DNA of 64,000 nucleotides from Bog-532 sp963833835 (GTDB taxonomy: Bacteria > Actinomycetota > Actinomycetes > Streptosporangiales > Streptosporangiaceae), in NCBI GenBank assembly GCA_963833835.1, contig CAWHZI010000016.1, forward strand, positions 1,054,001-1,118,000, given 5' to 3'. The position numbers were made by a program, and so were the translations under genes. Positions 49,556 through 58,291 of this stretch are shown in pieces; position 1 is the stretch's first letter, and each line of letters starts with the position of its first letter. The notes below the pieces were generated by a model. It saw nothing but the letters and a program-made list of their open reading frames with translations. It ran no database searches and was not told the origin of the DNA.

Positions 49556-51943
49556 GTGACCAGCAAGATGACCGCCACCGACGCCGGTGGCCGACTGCCG
49601 GACGACCGCTACAAATGGGTCGCCCTGGCCAACACGACCGCCGCCATGTTCATGTCCGCCCTCGACGGGTCGATCGTGATCATCGCGCTGCCCGCGATCT
49701 TCCGCGGAATCAACCTGGACCCGCTGTCGCCGGGCAACATCAGCTACCTGCTGTGGATGATCATGGGCTACCGGCTGGTGCAGGCCGTGCTGGTGGTGGC
49801 CGTGGGCCGGCTGGGCGACATGTTCGGCCGGGTCAAGATCTACAACGCCGGGTTCGTGGTCTTCACCTTCGCCTCGATCCTGCTGTCGTTCGACCCGTTC
49901 AGCGGTGGCCACGGCGCGCTGTGGCTGATCGGCTGGCGCATCCTGCAAGCGGTCGGCGGGTCCATGCTGATGGCCAACTCGGCCGCCATCCTCACCGACG
50001 CCTTCCCGGCCGAACAACGCGGTTTCGCCCTCGGCACCAACCAGATCGCGGGCCTGGCCGGCATGTTCATCGGCCTGGTCGCGGGCGGGCTGCTGGCCGC
50101 GATCGACTGGCGGGCGGTGTTCTGGGTCAACGTCCCGGTCGGGATCTACGGCACGATCTGGGCCTACCTGCGGCTAAGGGACAACGGGGAACGGCACCCG
50201 GCCCGCATCGACTGGTGGGGCAACATCACCTTCGCCGTGGGCCTGAGCGCGCTGCTGGTCGCCGTGACCTACGGCATCCAGCCGTACGGGGGCGACACCA
50301 TGGGCTGGACCAACCCGTGGGTACTGGCCGGCCTGATCGGCGGGGTGGCGTTGCTGGTGGTGTTCGGCATCATCGAGACCCGGATCGCCGAGCCGATGTT
50401 CCAGCTCAGCCTGTTCCGGATCCGCGCGTTCACGGCCGGCAACCTGGCCGGGTTCCTCGTGTCGATCGCCCGCGGCGGTTTCCAGTTCATCCTCATCATC
50501 TGGCTGCAGGGCATCTGGCTCCCGCTGCACGGCTACAACTACAGCCAGACCCCCCTGTGGGCCGGCATCTTCCTGCTGCCGCTCACGGCCGGTTTCCTCA
50601 TCTCCGGGCCCGTGTCGGGCTACCTGTCCGACCGGTTCGGGTCGCGCGGTATCGCCTCCAGCGGGATGGCCGTCTTCGCGGGCAGCTTCATCGGGCTGCT
50701 GCTGCTGCCGGTGAACTTCCCGTACTGGGCCTTCGCCCTGCTCATCGCGGCCAACGGCATCGGCAGTGGCATGTTCGCCGCGCCCAACTCGTCGTCCATC
50801 ATGGGCAGCGTCCCGGCCCGGCAGCGCGGCGCGGCGTCCGGCATGCGATCCACGTTCCAGAACTCCGGCACGGCCCTGTCCATCGGCGTGGTCTTCTCCC
50901 TGATGGTCGCGGGCTTGTCCAGCACGCTGCCGAAGACGCTGACCAGCGGGCTGCAGGCCCAGGGTGTCGCGCACAGCGTCGCCCAGCAGATCGGGTCGCT
51001 GCCGCCAGTGTCGTCCCTGTTCTCGGCGATGCTGGGCGTCAATCCGGTGGAACACCTGCTGTCCGACGCGCACGCCCTGTCGTCCCTGTCCGCGGCCCAT
51101 CGCGCGATCCTCACCGGCCGCGAGTTCTTCCCCCGGCTGCTGTCCGAGCCATTTCACCAGGGCCTGACCGTGGTCTTCCTGTTCGCCGCGGCCCTGTCGG
51201 TGCTGGCCGGCCTGGCGTCCCTGTTCCGCGGCGGCCGCACCCTCCCGTCCACCGCAACCGTCCCGGAAATCAGCTCAACTCCAGGGACCCGAGACGCGAC
51301 CAGAAGCGACCGAAGCAGCGACCGAAGCAGCGACCCGAAAGGGGACCCTATGACCGACCCGACCCCCGCCCTCGACCCCAGCCGGACCGCGTTGCTGGTG
51401 ATGGATTACCAGAACGGGATCGTCGGCCGGCTGGAGGACAGCGAGGCGCTGCTGGGGCGGATGGCCCACGCCATCGCCCTCGTCCGCCAGGCCGGTGGCC
51501 ACATCGGTTACGTGCGGGTGGCCTTCGACGACGCCGACTTCGACGCGATCCCGCCGACCAGCCAGTTCGCCCAGCTGGTGACGCAGTCCGGGCGGTCCAT
51601 GCACGCCGACTCGCCCGCTACCGCGGTGCACGAATCGGTGGCCCCCGAGCCCGGTGACCTGCTGGTGCGCAAGACCCGCGTCGGCGCCTTCTCCACCACC
51701 GACCTGGGCGACCAGCTCCGCGCCCACCAGGTCGACACGCTGATCCTGGCCGGGATCAGCACCAGCGGCGTGGTCCTGTCCACCGTGCGGGACGCGGCTG
51801 ACCGGGACTACCGCGTCTACGTCCTGGCCGACGCCAGCGCCGACCCCGTGCCCGGTGTGCACGAGTTCCTGACCGAGAAGATCTTCCCGCGCCAGGCCCG
51901 GGTGATCACCCTGGCCGGCCTGGAGCAGCTGCTGTCCAACTAA
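49556..51943 (+). CDS. MFS multidrug-type transporter fused to an isochorismatase-like domain
   Basis: This is a 795-residue open frame. Residues ~1-565 form a 14-helix DHA2-type drug/proton antiporter (AMFMSALDGSIVIIALPAIF, VGRLGDMFGRVKIYNAGFVV, ILQAVGGSMLMANSAAILTD). Residues ~600-795 form an isochorismatase/cysteine-hydrolase fold (TALLVMDYQNGIVGRL, LLVRKTRVGAFSTTDLG, LILAGISTSGVVLSTVRDAA). The hydrolase Asp and Lys are present, but Val stands where the catalytic Cys is expected. The linker is a 12-bp repeat encoding RSDRSSD. A GAAAGGGGA site precedes ATG 51350, so the hydrolase may also be made alone. GTG 49556 follows AGGGGG. Confidence 0.82.
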   Translation: MTSKMTATDAGGRLPDDRYKWVALANTTAAMFMSALDGSIVIIALPAIFRGINLDPLSPGNISYLLWMIMGYRLVQAVLVVAVGRLGDMFGRVKIYNAGFVVFTFASILLSFDPFSGGHGALWLIGWRILQAVGGSMLMANSAAILTDAFPAEQRGFALGTNQIAGLAGMFIGLVAGGLLAAIDWRAVFWVNVPVGIYGTIWAYLRLRDNGERHPARIDWWGNITFAVGLSALLVAVTYGIQPYGGDTMGWTNPWVLAGLIGGVALLVVFGIIETRIAEPMFQLSLFRIRAFTAGNLAGFLVSIARGGFQFILIIWLQGIWLPLHGYNYSQTPLWAGIFLLPLTAGFLISGPVSGYLSDRFGSRGIASSGMAVFAGSFIGLLLLPVNFPYWAFALLIAANGIGSGMFAAPNSSSIMGSVPARQRGAASGMRSTFQNSGTALSIGVVFSLMVAGLSSTLPKTLTSGLQAQGVAHSVAQQIGSLPPVSSLFSAMLGVNPVEHLLSDAHALSSLSAAHRAILTGREFFPRLLSEPFHQGLTVVFLFAAALSVLAGLASLFRGGRTLPSTATVPEISSTPGTRDATRSDRSSDRSSDPKGDPMTDPTPALDPSRTALLVMDYQNGIVGRLEDSEALLGRMAHAIALVRQAGGHIGYVRVAFDDADFDAIPPTSQFAQLVTQSGRSMHADSPATAVHESVAPEPGDLLVRKTRVGAFSTTDLGDQLRAHQVDTLILAGISTSGVVLSTVRDAADRDYRVYVLADASADPVPGVHEFLTEKIFPRQARVITLAGLEQLLSN
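51307..51335. repeat. 12-bp tandem repeat in the transporter-hydrolase linker
   Basis: CGACCGAAGCAG occurs twice in tandem, followed by a partial third unit, exactly at the junction between the transporter and hydrolase domains. The unit keeps the reading frame. Confidence 0.85.
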
Positions 51944-51956
51944 GCCGCGCACGAAA

Positions 51957-51990
51957 CAGGCCCGGGACTCCCCTGCGAGTCCCGGGCCTG
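51957..51990. terminator. Strong hairpin after the transporter-hydrolase gene
   Basis: Perfect 14-base arms (CAGGCCCGGGACTC / GAGTCCCGGGCCTG) with a 6-base loop lie between the convergent transporter and sedolisin genes. It may terminate both directions. Confidence 0.8.
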
Positions 51991-52010
51991 CTGACGTCAG
52001 GCTGCTGGCG

Positions 52011-54002
52011 TCAGTGTTTCGCGATCAGCAGCCCGATGAAGAAGGCCGGGCCCTTGGGCGTGCCGACCCCGGTCTCGTCGTCGTAGCCGGGCGTGTCGTG
52101 CAGCGTGGTCTGCTGCACATCGATCGTGCCCAGCTCGTACGTGAGCCCCGCCGACGCATCCACGCTGTTGGCGTAGTTGGTCCTGACCTGAGCCACGGGG
52201 GAGGTCGGCGCCTTGATGTCGTTCAGCGCCGGCGTCCCGAGCAGCTTGTAGTACAGCGGGTTGATGAACCCGAGCGAGTGGTGGGTGAACTGGTCGGCCA
52301 CCGCGACCACCCCGGCGATCAACGGCGAGGACAGGCTGGTCCCGCCGATCCGGTACTGGTCCCAGTAGGTGCCGTCCGGGAACGTCTGGGTCTCGCCCAC
52401 TTCGAAGCCGGTGTTCGGGTCACCGTTGGCCGAGATGTCCGGCACCGCACGCATCGGTGTTTTGCCGAAGTACTCGGACACGCTGGTCGGCACCTTGCCC
52501 TGCTGGTACCAGGGCTGCTGGAACAGCACGCTGGTACCGCCGCCACCGCCGGAGCTGTAGGTTCCGGGGGGAGCAGGCGTCCAGGCTCCGTTGGTCAGCT
52601 GGGAGTAGTCGGTCTGCCAGCCGTACTCGGCCAGGTGCTGGCCCTTGCTGCCGATCAGCACGCTGGTGCCGCCCACGCCGGTGACGTAGGGCAGGTCGGC
52701 CGGGAACTCCACCGTCTTGGACGCCAGGTCCGTGCCGCCGGCGGTGTTGTCGCCGGCGTCACCGGTGGAGAAGTTGACCGTGATGCCGGTCATCGCCGCT
52801 TCCAGCGAGTACTGCTCGTAGAACTGCACGTAGGACGTGCCCAGCAGGGTCAGGTCGTCCGTGCCGTCGGTCCACGAGTTGGTGATGACGTTGGCCACGT
52901 GGTTGTCGATCGCGCTGGCCCAGGCGTTGTCCAGGCCGGATTCACAGTCAGCCGCGCCGACGTAGACGATCTTCGCGCCGGGTGCCATCGCGTGCACGGC
53001 CTCGACGTCCAGGGTCTCCTCGCCGTACCAGCCCTGCGGGTCGCACACATCCTCGTCGCCGTATCCGTCGGCGGCCGGCGTGATCTGGCTGAACTGGCCC
53101 GGCGCGAACAGCGGCTGGTTGTGCACCTGGTTGTACTTCTGGGCGTCGGCCAGGATCGTCGGCGCCGCGTAGGCGTCGGTGATCGCAACCGTGACGCCCT
53201 TGCCGCTCACCCCGGAGCGCAGCAGCGCGGACTCACCGTAGGCCGACTGGTACTGCTGCGGCACGTAGCCGCAGACCGCGTACGGCTGCTTCTTGCCGTA
53301 GGCGGACGGCTTGTCCGTGGCCGTCTTCTGGCCGTAGTAGGCCGAGCAGGGCTGGACGCCGTAGCGTGCCCCCGGCGGCGGGCCGGGCAGCGTGTCGGCG
53401 GGCGACTTGAGCGCGGTGCCCTGGTCGACGCCGACGATCCCGGCCACGACTCCGGTGACCGCGGCCGGAGTGCTGGCCGGCAGCGACAGCTCGCTGGAGT
53501 TCGCCCGCACCGTCTTGCCCTGGTAGGAGTAGTTGTTCAGCTTGCTGTCGAACACCTTCTCGACCTGGGCCGCGGTCCCGCTGGCCTCCACGTACATGCC
53601 GCTGGGCAGCGTCTGGGTCACCGTGAAGCCCTGCCCGCGCAGCCAGTCCTGGACCGCGGTGACGCTGGTCTTGGCCGGCGCGTACTGCTCGTCGAACGCC
53701 TGGTTCGTCAGCCACTTGCCGTAGCTGGCGCTGGTCGGGTCGGAGATCGCCTTCAGCGTCGCTTCCGCGCCCGCCTCATTGCGCATGTCGAGGAGCACGC
53801 CGAAGCCGACCTGCTCCGACGATGACGTCGTGCCGACGCTCTTGGCCTTGCTCAGCCACTTGGGTGTGCTGCCGGCAAGGTAATGACGCTGGGGGCCGGA
53901 CGCGGACGCTGTGCCCGCCGCCGCAGCCAGTCCGCCGAAGACGGTCGCGCCGCTGATCACAACGGCCAGCGCCGATCGCCGGACAAATCGCATAGATGCC
54001 AT
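52011..54002 (-). CDS. S53 sedolisin (kumamolisin-like) peptidase with propeptide
   Basis: This is a secreted 663-residue preproprotein. The signal peptide is near residues 1-37 (LAVVISGATVFGGLAAAAGT). The pro-kumamolisin domain (~40-200) includes VGFGVLLDMRNEAGAEATLK and PTSASYGKWLTNQAFDEQYA. The catalytic domain has Glu/Asp in WYGEETLDVEAVHAM, Asp in NFSTGDAGDNTAGG and Ser in YRIGGTSLSSPLIAGVV. It is an acid-active endopeptidase that matures by removing the prodomain. ATG 54002 or the ATG three codons later could start translation. It is the complete counterpart to the shorter sedolisin at 33167. Confidence 0.92.
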   Translation of the reverse strand: MASMRFVRRSALAVVISGATVFGGLAAAAGTASASGPQRHYLAGSTPKWLSKAKSVGTTSSSEQVGFGVLLDMRNEAGAEATLKAISDPTSASYGKWLTNQAFDEQYAPAKTSVTAVQDWLRGQGFTVTQTLPSGMYVEASGTAAQVEKVFDSKLNNYSYQGKTVRANSSELSLPASTPAAVTGVVAGIVGVDQGTALKSPADTLPGPPPGARYGVQPCSAYYGQKTATDKPSAYGKKQPYAVCGYVPQQYQSAYGESALLRSGVSGKGVTVAITDAYAAPTILADAQKYNQVHNQPLFAPGQFSQITPAADGYGDEDVCDPQGWYGEETLDVEAVHAMAPGAKIVYVGAADCESGLDNAWASAIDNHVANVITNSWTDGTDDLTLLGTSYVQFYEQYSLEAAMTGITVNFSTGDAGDNTAGGTDLASKTVEFPADLPYVTGVGGTSVLIGSKGQHLAEYGWQTDYSQLTNGAWTPAPPGTYSSGGGGGTSVLFQQPWYQQGKVPTSVSEYFGKTPMRAVPDISANGDPNTGFEVGETQTFPDGTYWDQYRIGGTSLSSPLIAGVVAVADQFTHHSLGFINPLYYKLLGTPALNDIKAPTSPVAQVRTNYANSVDASAGLTYELGTIDVQQTTLHDTPGYDDETGVGTPKGPAFFIGLLIAKH

Positions 54003-54318
54003 TCAGGTACCAGATTCTGTGAGAACCGCACCGAAACCAACTTCAACAGCAAATCCTGCCGCCGGGAACCGGTCAAGGGGATCAGCGCACTAGAAACCGT
54101 CACGAAACATAACGACTTGGCTCATGATGACGCTGCGTATTGGTGGAATCGGTGCACTTCACAGCGTGTGCCGGCCCGGGCCCGGCTTGGCCCGGCGGCC
54201 GGCCGGGCCCAGGATCGGACGGCCGGGCCGGGTTATCGTGGTGGGGCGGGACTCGTGGTGCCCAGCTACGACTCGTCCTGCACCCGCCAGCCGGTCGGGA
54301 CCTGTGGGGGGTTGGCAC
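54003..54318. other. Divergent promoter region, sedolisin / antiporter
   Basis: This 316-bp region lies between divergent starts. It is less GC-rich near 54030-54130, where promoters for both genes are likely. The antiporter frame is open back to 54124, but a GGGGGG site before GTG 54319 marks the better start. No other gene is seen. Confidence 0.45.
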
Positions 54319-55647
54319 GTGGTTGTCTCCTTTACCGGCGTGCTCGTGGTGGGCATCGTGTCGGTGCTGGTGCCGGTGATTCTCGGCTTCGTGCCCGCGC
54401 TGACCGTGCCGGGAGCGGTCCTCGAGGTGATCGCGGGCATCGTGATCGGCCCGTCCGTGCTGGGCTGGGTGCACATCGATGTGGCCATCACGGTCCTGGC
54501 TGACCTGGGCCTGGGCATGCTGCTGTTCCTGGCCGGCCTGGAGATCGACGTGGCCGGGCTGCGCGGGCCGCTGGGACGGCTGGCCGGTGTGGGGTTCGCC
54601 GTCTCGGTCGTGCTCGGGATCGGCTGCGGCTTCGCGCTGACCGGCGCCGGCCTGGGCGGCCGGCCGCTGTTTCTGGCCGTGGTACTGATGTCGACCTCCG
54701 CCGGGCTGCTGCTGCCGTTGCTGAAGGACGCCGGGGAAGAGGCCACCCGCTTCGGGCAGCTGGTCATGTCGGCGGCCGCGCTGGCCGAGGTGGCCACCAT
54801 TGTCCTGTTGTCGCTGCTGTTCTCCGCGGCGTCCCGCACCACCGCGAGCCGGCTGGCCTCGCTGGCCATCTTTCTCTGCCTGCTGGGCGCGCTGGCCGTC
54901 GCCCTGGGCCGGGTTCGTCGGCTCGATGCCGTCGACCGCCTGCTGGACCGGCTGGGGGACCGCAGCGCCCAGCTGCGGGTACGGGCCACGCTGACGCTGG
55001 CGCTGGCCTTCGGCGTGCTGGCCTACAAGTTCGGGTTCGCGTCCATCCTGGGCGCCTTCGCTGCGGGCCTGCTGGTGCGCGCGATCGAACTGACCGGGCG
55101 CACCCCGCACCCGCAGTTCGAGATCAAGCTGCAGGGGATCGGTTTCGGGTTCCTGATCCCCATCTTCTTCATCGCCACTGGCATCAATTTCGACCTCCGG
55201 GCGCTGGTCAGCCACCCGTCGGCGCTGGTGGAGGTGCCGCTGTTCCTGCTCGCCCTGCTGGTCGTGCGGGGCCTGCCCGCCTTGCTCTATGTCCGCATGT
55301 TCGGCCGCCGCCGCGCGGTAGTGGCGGGCCTGATGCAGGCGACCTCGCTCACCTTCGTCATCGTCGCCACCGAGATCGGCGTGGCCGCCCGCCTGATCTC
55401 CACCGTGACCAGCGCCTCCCTGCTGGCGGCCGGCCTGCTGTCCGCAGCCATCTTCCCCACCGTGGCCCTGCGCCTGCTGGCCGAGCCTCAGCCCCAATCC
55501 CAGCCCCAGCCCGATCCGGCCGAGCCGCAGCCCGCCGCGCCCGCCCCGCCGCAGCCCGAACCCGTCCAGGACACCCCCGGGAATGCGAAAGGCCCCGGCC
55601 ATCGTCATGACCGGGGCTTCTTTCCGCCATTTCATCGGGGTGGATGA
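54319..55647 (+). CDS. Cation/proton antiporter, CPA2 (KefB/NapA-like) family
   Basis: This 442-residue membrane protein has 11-13 helices: PALTVPGAVLEVIAGIVIGP (typical re-entrant first repeat), LGLGMLLFLAGLEIDVAGLR, FGFASILGAFAAGLLVRAIE, and FLIPIFFIATGINFDLRALV with the expected core motif. It lacks a cytosolic RCK domain. A Gln/Pro-rich tail (PQPQSQPQPDPAEPQPAAP) follows residue ~395. The frame then runs through a hairpin and stops 9 bases inside the convergent tRNA-His gene. Export of K+ or Na+ in exchange for protons is likely; the ion cannot be deduced. Confidence 0.85.
   Translation: MVVSFTGVLVVGIVSVLVPVILGFVPALTVPGAVLEVIAGIVIGPSVLGWVHIDVAITVLADLGLGMLLFLAGLEIDVAGLRGPLGRLAGVGFAVSVVLGIGCGFALTGAGLGGRPLFLAVVLMSTSAGLLLPLLKDAGEEATRFGQLVMSAAALAEVATIVLLSLLFSAASRTTASRLASLAIFLCLLGALAVALGRVRRLDAVDRLLDRLGDRSAQLRVRATLTLALAFGVLAYKFGFASILGAFAAGLLVRAIELTGRTPHPQFEIKLQGIGFGFLIPIFFIATGINFDLRALVSHPSALVEVPLFLLALLVVRGLPALLYVRMFGRRRAVVAGLMQATSLTFVIVATEIGVAARLISTVTSASLLAAGLLSAAIFPTVALRLLAEPQPQSQPQPDPAEPQPAAPAPPQPEPVQDTPGNAKGPGHRHDRGFFPPFHRGG
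55592..55617 (-). terminator. Terminator of the tRNA-His gene
   Basis: GCCCCGG and CCGGGGC arms enclose a loop; read on the minus strand they are followed by a short T-run (CCTTTC), 20 bases after the tRNA 3' end. It lies within the coding tail of the antiporter gene on the other strand. Confidence 0.65.
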
Positions 55648-55713
55648 TGGGATTCGAACCCACGGCCCCCAGGACCACAACCTGGTGCTCTAACCAACTG
55701 AGCTACACCCACC
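55639..55713 (-). tRNA. tRNA-His (anticodon GTG)
   Basis: The minus strand folds into a cloverleaf: acceptor GTGGGTG/CATCCAC, D arm GCTCAGTTGGTTAGAGC, anticodon stem CCAGG/CCTGG with loop TTGTGGT (anticodon GTG), and T loop TTCGAAT. The discriminator is C, and the extra 5' G typical of tRNA-His is encoded at 55713. CCA is not encoded. The oligoribonuclease gene upstream is a common actinobacterial neighbour. Confidence 0.97.
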
Positions 55714-55778
55714 ATGGCCGCGCACCGCGCAGCAAAGAGAACTTACCAGCTACCGGGAGTTCGGGCGAAACAAGGCGG

Positions 55779-56390
55779 CTACTCCGAGGCAGGCACTTCG
55801 CTCGTGTGCCGGGCCGCGATCTCCCGTGCGGTGGCCGAGTCCGGGCCGGGCTGGGGCACGAATACCGCCTCGCGGTAGTAACCGAGCTCCTGCACGCTCT
55901 CGGTGATGTCGGCCAGTGCGCGGTGGCCGCCATGCTTGGGCGGGCTGGCGTAGTACGCCCGCGGGTACCAGCGGCGGGACAGCTCCTTGATGCTGGACAC
56001 GTCGACCATCCGGTAGTGCAGGTACTGGTCGAGCTGGGGCATGTCGCGGGCGATGAACCAGCGGTCGGTCGCGATCGAGTTACCGCACAGCGGGACCCGG
56101 CGCGGCTCCTTGATGTGCCTCTGCACGTAGCTGAGCACGATCTCCTGGGCTTCGCCCACCGTCACGCCCCCGGCCAGCTCGTCCAGCAGGCCGGAAGTGG
56201 TGTGCATGGTGCGAACCACGTCGCCCATCTGGTCGATGGCCTCGGGCGGCGGCTTGATGATAACGTCCACGCCTTCGTCGAGGATGTTGAGCTCGCCGTC
56301 GGTCACCAGGCACGCGATTTCGATGAGGGCGTCCCGCTCAATGTCGAGGCCCGTCATCTCGCAGTCGATCCACACCAGCCGTTCGTTCAT
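55779..56390 (-). CDS. orn: Oligoribonuclease
   Basis: This 203-residue DEDDh 3'-5' exonuclease has the first Asp/Glu pair in VWIDCEMTGLD (MTGLD is diagnostic), Asp in NSIATDRWFIARDMPQLDQY, DVSSIKELSRRWYP, and His/Asp in HGGHRALADITESVQEL. It degrades 2-5 nt RNA and the c-di-GMP breakdown product pGpG in the cytoplasm. The length is normal, with a short C-terminal extension. It is near tRNA-His, as in many actinomycetes, and starts at ATG 56390. This is a housekeeping gene with no signs of transfer. Confidence 0.95.
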   Translation of the reverse strand: MNERLVWIDCEMTGLDIERDALIEIACLVTDGELNILDEGVDVIIKPPPEAIDQMGDVVRTMHTTSGLLDELAGGVTVGEAQEIVLSYVQRHIKEPRRVPLCGNSIATDRWFIARDMPQLDQYLHYRMVDVSSIKELSRRWYPRAYYASPPKHGGHRALADITESVQELGYYREAVFVPQPGPDSATAREIAARHTSEVPASE

Positions 56391-56456
56391 CGTCCCAGGT
56401 TAGGCCCTTATCCCAGCACTAGCGGCCAGGCTCGAAATCATTTGGACACGTTTCGT

Positions 56457-57146
56457 TCACGCATCGGCGGCTGGCCGGGGTGCCGAGAAACTCCTGATGT
56501 GCCCGGGAACGGTGATGTCCGGGCGTAGCGCCGGATCGGGGACCGGCGCGCCGAACGTCACCGTCGCGGGCAGCACGCCGGCCCACACGTCCAGGTCCAG
56601 GTCGCCGGGCTCGTCCGCCGGCGGCCCCGTCCGCACCTTCACCGACGCCTCGGCCAGCGGCAGGGCCAGCACCGCGGTGGCCGCCATCTCCTTGTGCGTC
56701 GGCGACCGGGCCGCGTCCCACTGGCCGGGCACCAGGTGCTCCACGATGGCCCGCAGCGCGTGCCGCCGCTCGTCCTCGTCCCGGACCACGGTCGCCGTCC
56801 CGAGCACGATCGCGCTGCGGTAGTTCACCGAATGGCTGAACACCGACCGGGCCAGCACCAGCCCGTCGAAGTGCGTCACGGTCACGCAAACCTCGTGGCC
56901 GTCGGCCGCGACGAACCCGGCGTTGGCCGACGAGCCGTGCAGGTACAGCGTCTCGCCGTCGCGGGCGTAGGTGGTGGGCAGCACCCGCGGGGCGCCGTTG
57001 ACCACCACACCCAGGTGGCAGATGAGGCCGGCGTCCAGCACGTCGTACAGGTCGGTGCGGCCGGTGCGGCCGCGCTCGCGGTGCCGCCGCAGCCGCGTAC
57101 GGTCCGTGGCCGACAGTTCTCCGGGCGAGACTGCTTCAGTGCTCAT
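56457..57146 (-). CDS. Pyridoxamine 5'-phosphate oxidase-family flavin-binding protein
   Basis: This 229-residue protein has the split-barrel FMN/F420-binding fold: GLICHLGVVVNGAPRVLPTT, LYLHGSSANAGFVAADG and RSAIVLGTATVVRDEDERRH. Relatives reduce or bind flavins or cofactor F420 and have unassigned substrates. It starts at ATG 57146. The first ~30 residues are basic (RTRLRRHRERGRTGR). It lies in the same direction as, and 66 bp before, orn and may be cotranscribed with it. The precise role is unknown. Confidence 0.87.
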   Translation of the reverse strand: MSTEAVSPGELSATDRTRLRRHRERGRTGRTDLYDVLDAGLICHLGVVVNGAPRVLPTTYARDGETLYLHGSSANAGFVAADGHEVCVTVTHFDGLVLARSVFSHSVNYRSAIVLGTATVVRDEDERRHALRAIVEHLVPGQWDAARSPTHKEMAATAVLALPLAEASVKVRTGPPADEPGDLDLDVWAGVLPATVTFGAPVPDPALRPDITVPGHIRSFSAPRPAADA

Positions 57147-57209
57147 GGCCCTAATCTGGCCCGATCTCCCCGGCGTCTGTCAAAACCAACACTGTCAAAA
57201 CTAACCCTG

Positions 57210-58097
57210 TCAAAACCAATAAGCCCTCGTACTCGCGATCAGCATGGCCTCGTACTCGGCCCGGCCGTATGAGCGGCCGTATGAGCGGTCGGATAATGCG
57301 CGCTGCCGCGCCAGGCGGCTGGCTGCCGGGGCGCGGTCGGCGTCGATGTCCGGGCCGAGCATGTCGGTCAAGGCCACCCGCAGTGTGCGGGTCAGCGCCT
57401 CGGACCGCCCCGCGTGCGCCTCGGACCGTTCCGGGTGAGCTTCGGGACGGCCCACGTGAACGGCATGGACCGGCCGGAGCGGGCGCGATCCGTTGATCGG
57501 CACACACGGCGCCGCGGCCGGCGTGCTCAGCAGGCCAATGTCGATCGCCCCCGGGCCAACCGCGTCCCAGCCCGGTACCTGCGACGCGCCGAAATGGCCG
57601 CCCAGCGCCCACTGCGCGCAACTGCGCGCCGCCGTCTGGGCGTGCGTGAACGGGGCCGGCCGCCCGGCGGGCCAGCGCGACGGCACCCCCCAGGACGCCA
57701 GCCAGCTCAGCAGGGCGGCGGCCCCGTACTGGGGGCCGTCGGTGAACGGCTCCCAGGCCCGGGCCAGCACGCCGATCTGGGCGCACAGCCGGCCCTGGCG
57801 GTTGGTCGGGGCGACCTCGGAGCTGCTCGTCCGGGAGTCGAGGCCTTCCGGGGCGCCGAGGGAACAGGCCGCCCGGACCACCGGGATCAACTGCACGATG
57901 TCACCGGACAGCGGGTTCCAGACCAGGTGCGGCGGCCGCCCCTGCTGCACCAGGCGTTCCGCGGCCGAAGTAGCCGAGATCAGGCGTGGATCCGCGCCCA
58001 GTGCCTGCCAGACCACGCGCGGTGCGCCACCTCGTAGCGTCCCGCCGTCTGTCTGGGCTCGAAGGCACCACGCGCCAGGCATCCATGCGTCAACCAC
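57210..58097 (-). CDS. Degenerate PGRP/amidase-like protein
   Basis: This 295-residue protein resembles the actinobacterial N-acetylmuramoyl-L-alanine amidase (PGRP-like) group: HLVWNPLSGDIVQLIPVVRA, NRQGRLCAQIGVLARAWEPF and the C-terminal GGHFGASQVPGWDAVGPGAI. The first zinc His of the family (a HTTE-type motif) is replaced by WQAL, so catalysis is doubtful. There is no signal peptide. Short tandem repeats encode SEAH-type and YGRSYGR units in the C-terminal half. GTG 58097 is chosen; an upstream TTG with an internal AAGGAGG is less likely. Confidence 0.6.
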   Translation of the reverse strand: MVDAWMPGAWCLRAQTDGGTLRGGAPRVVWQALGADPRLISATSAAERLVQQGRPPHLVWNPLSGDIVQLIPVVRAACSLGAPEGLDSRTSSSEVAPTNRQGRLCAQIGVLARAWEPFTDGPQYGAAALLSWLASWGVPSRWPAGRPAPFTHAQTAARSCAQWALGGHFGASQVPGWDAVGPGAIDIGLLSTPAAAPCVPINGSRPLRPVHAVHVGRPEAHPERSEAHAGRSEALTRTLRVALTDMLGPDIDADRAPAASRLARQRALSDRSYGRSYGRAEYEAMLIASTRAYWF

Positions 58098-58291
58098 AGG
58101 CCACTCTCCCCAAGGTCTAGACCTCCTTCTCAATTGCTTACGTCACCGGGGACGAATAGTCCATAGGGGCCGCGTAGGTAATATTGCCGACGAGCCACCC
58201 CAACACGGGCAATGAGCTAGCGAACACGGGCAAAACGCATGGATTGGATAGGCGAATCGACACTGGTTCCGTAAATCCGGAGATTGTAGAC

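Noticed and set aside
49615..51657. Alternative plus-strand frame of 680 codons within the transporter gene
   Set aside because: The transporter frame has the membrane helices and MFS motifs; this frame is Arg/Pro-rich without them.
51350..51943. Isochorismatase-like domain as a separate independent gene
   Set aside because: No stop precedes it in the transporter frame, so it is annotated as a fusion; an internal start remains possible.
54100..55680. Minus-strand frame opposite the antiporter
   Set aside because: The sequence is Gln/Arg/Gly-rich and lacks domains; it also crosses the tRNA-His gene.
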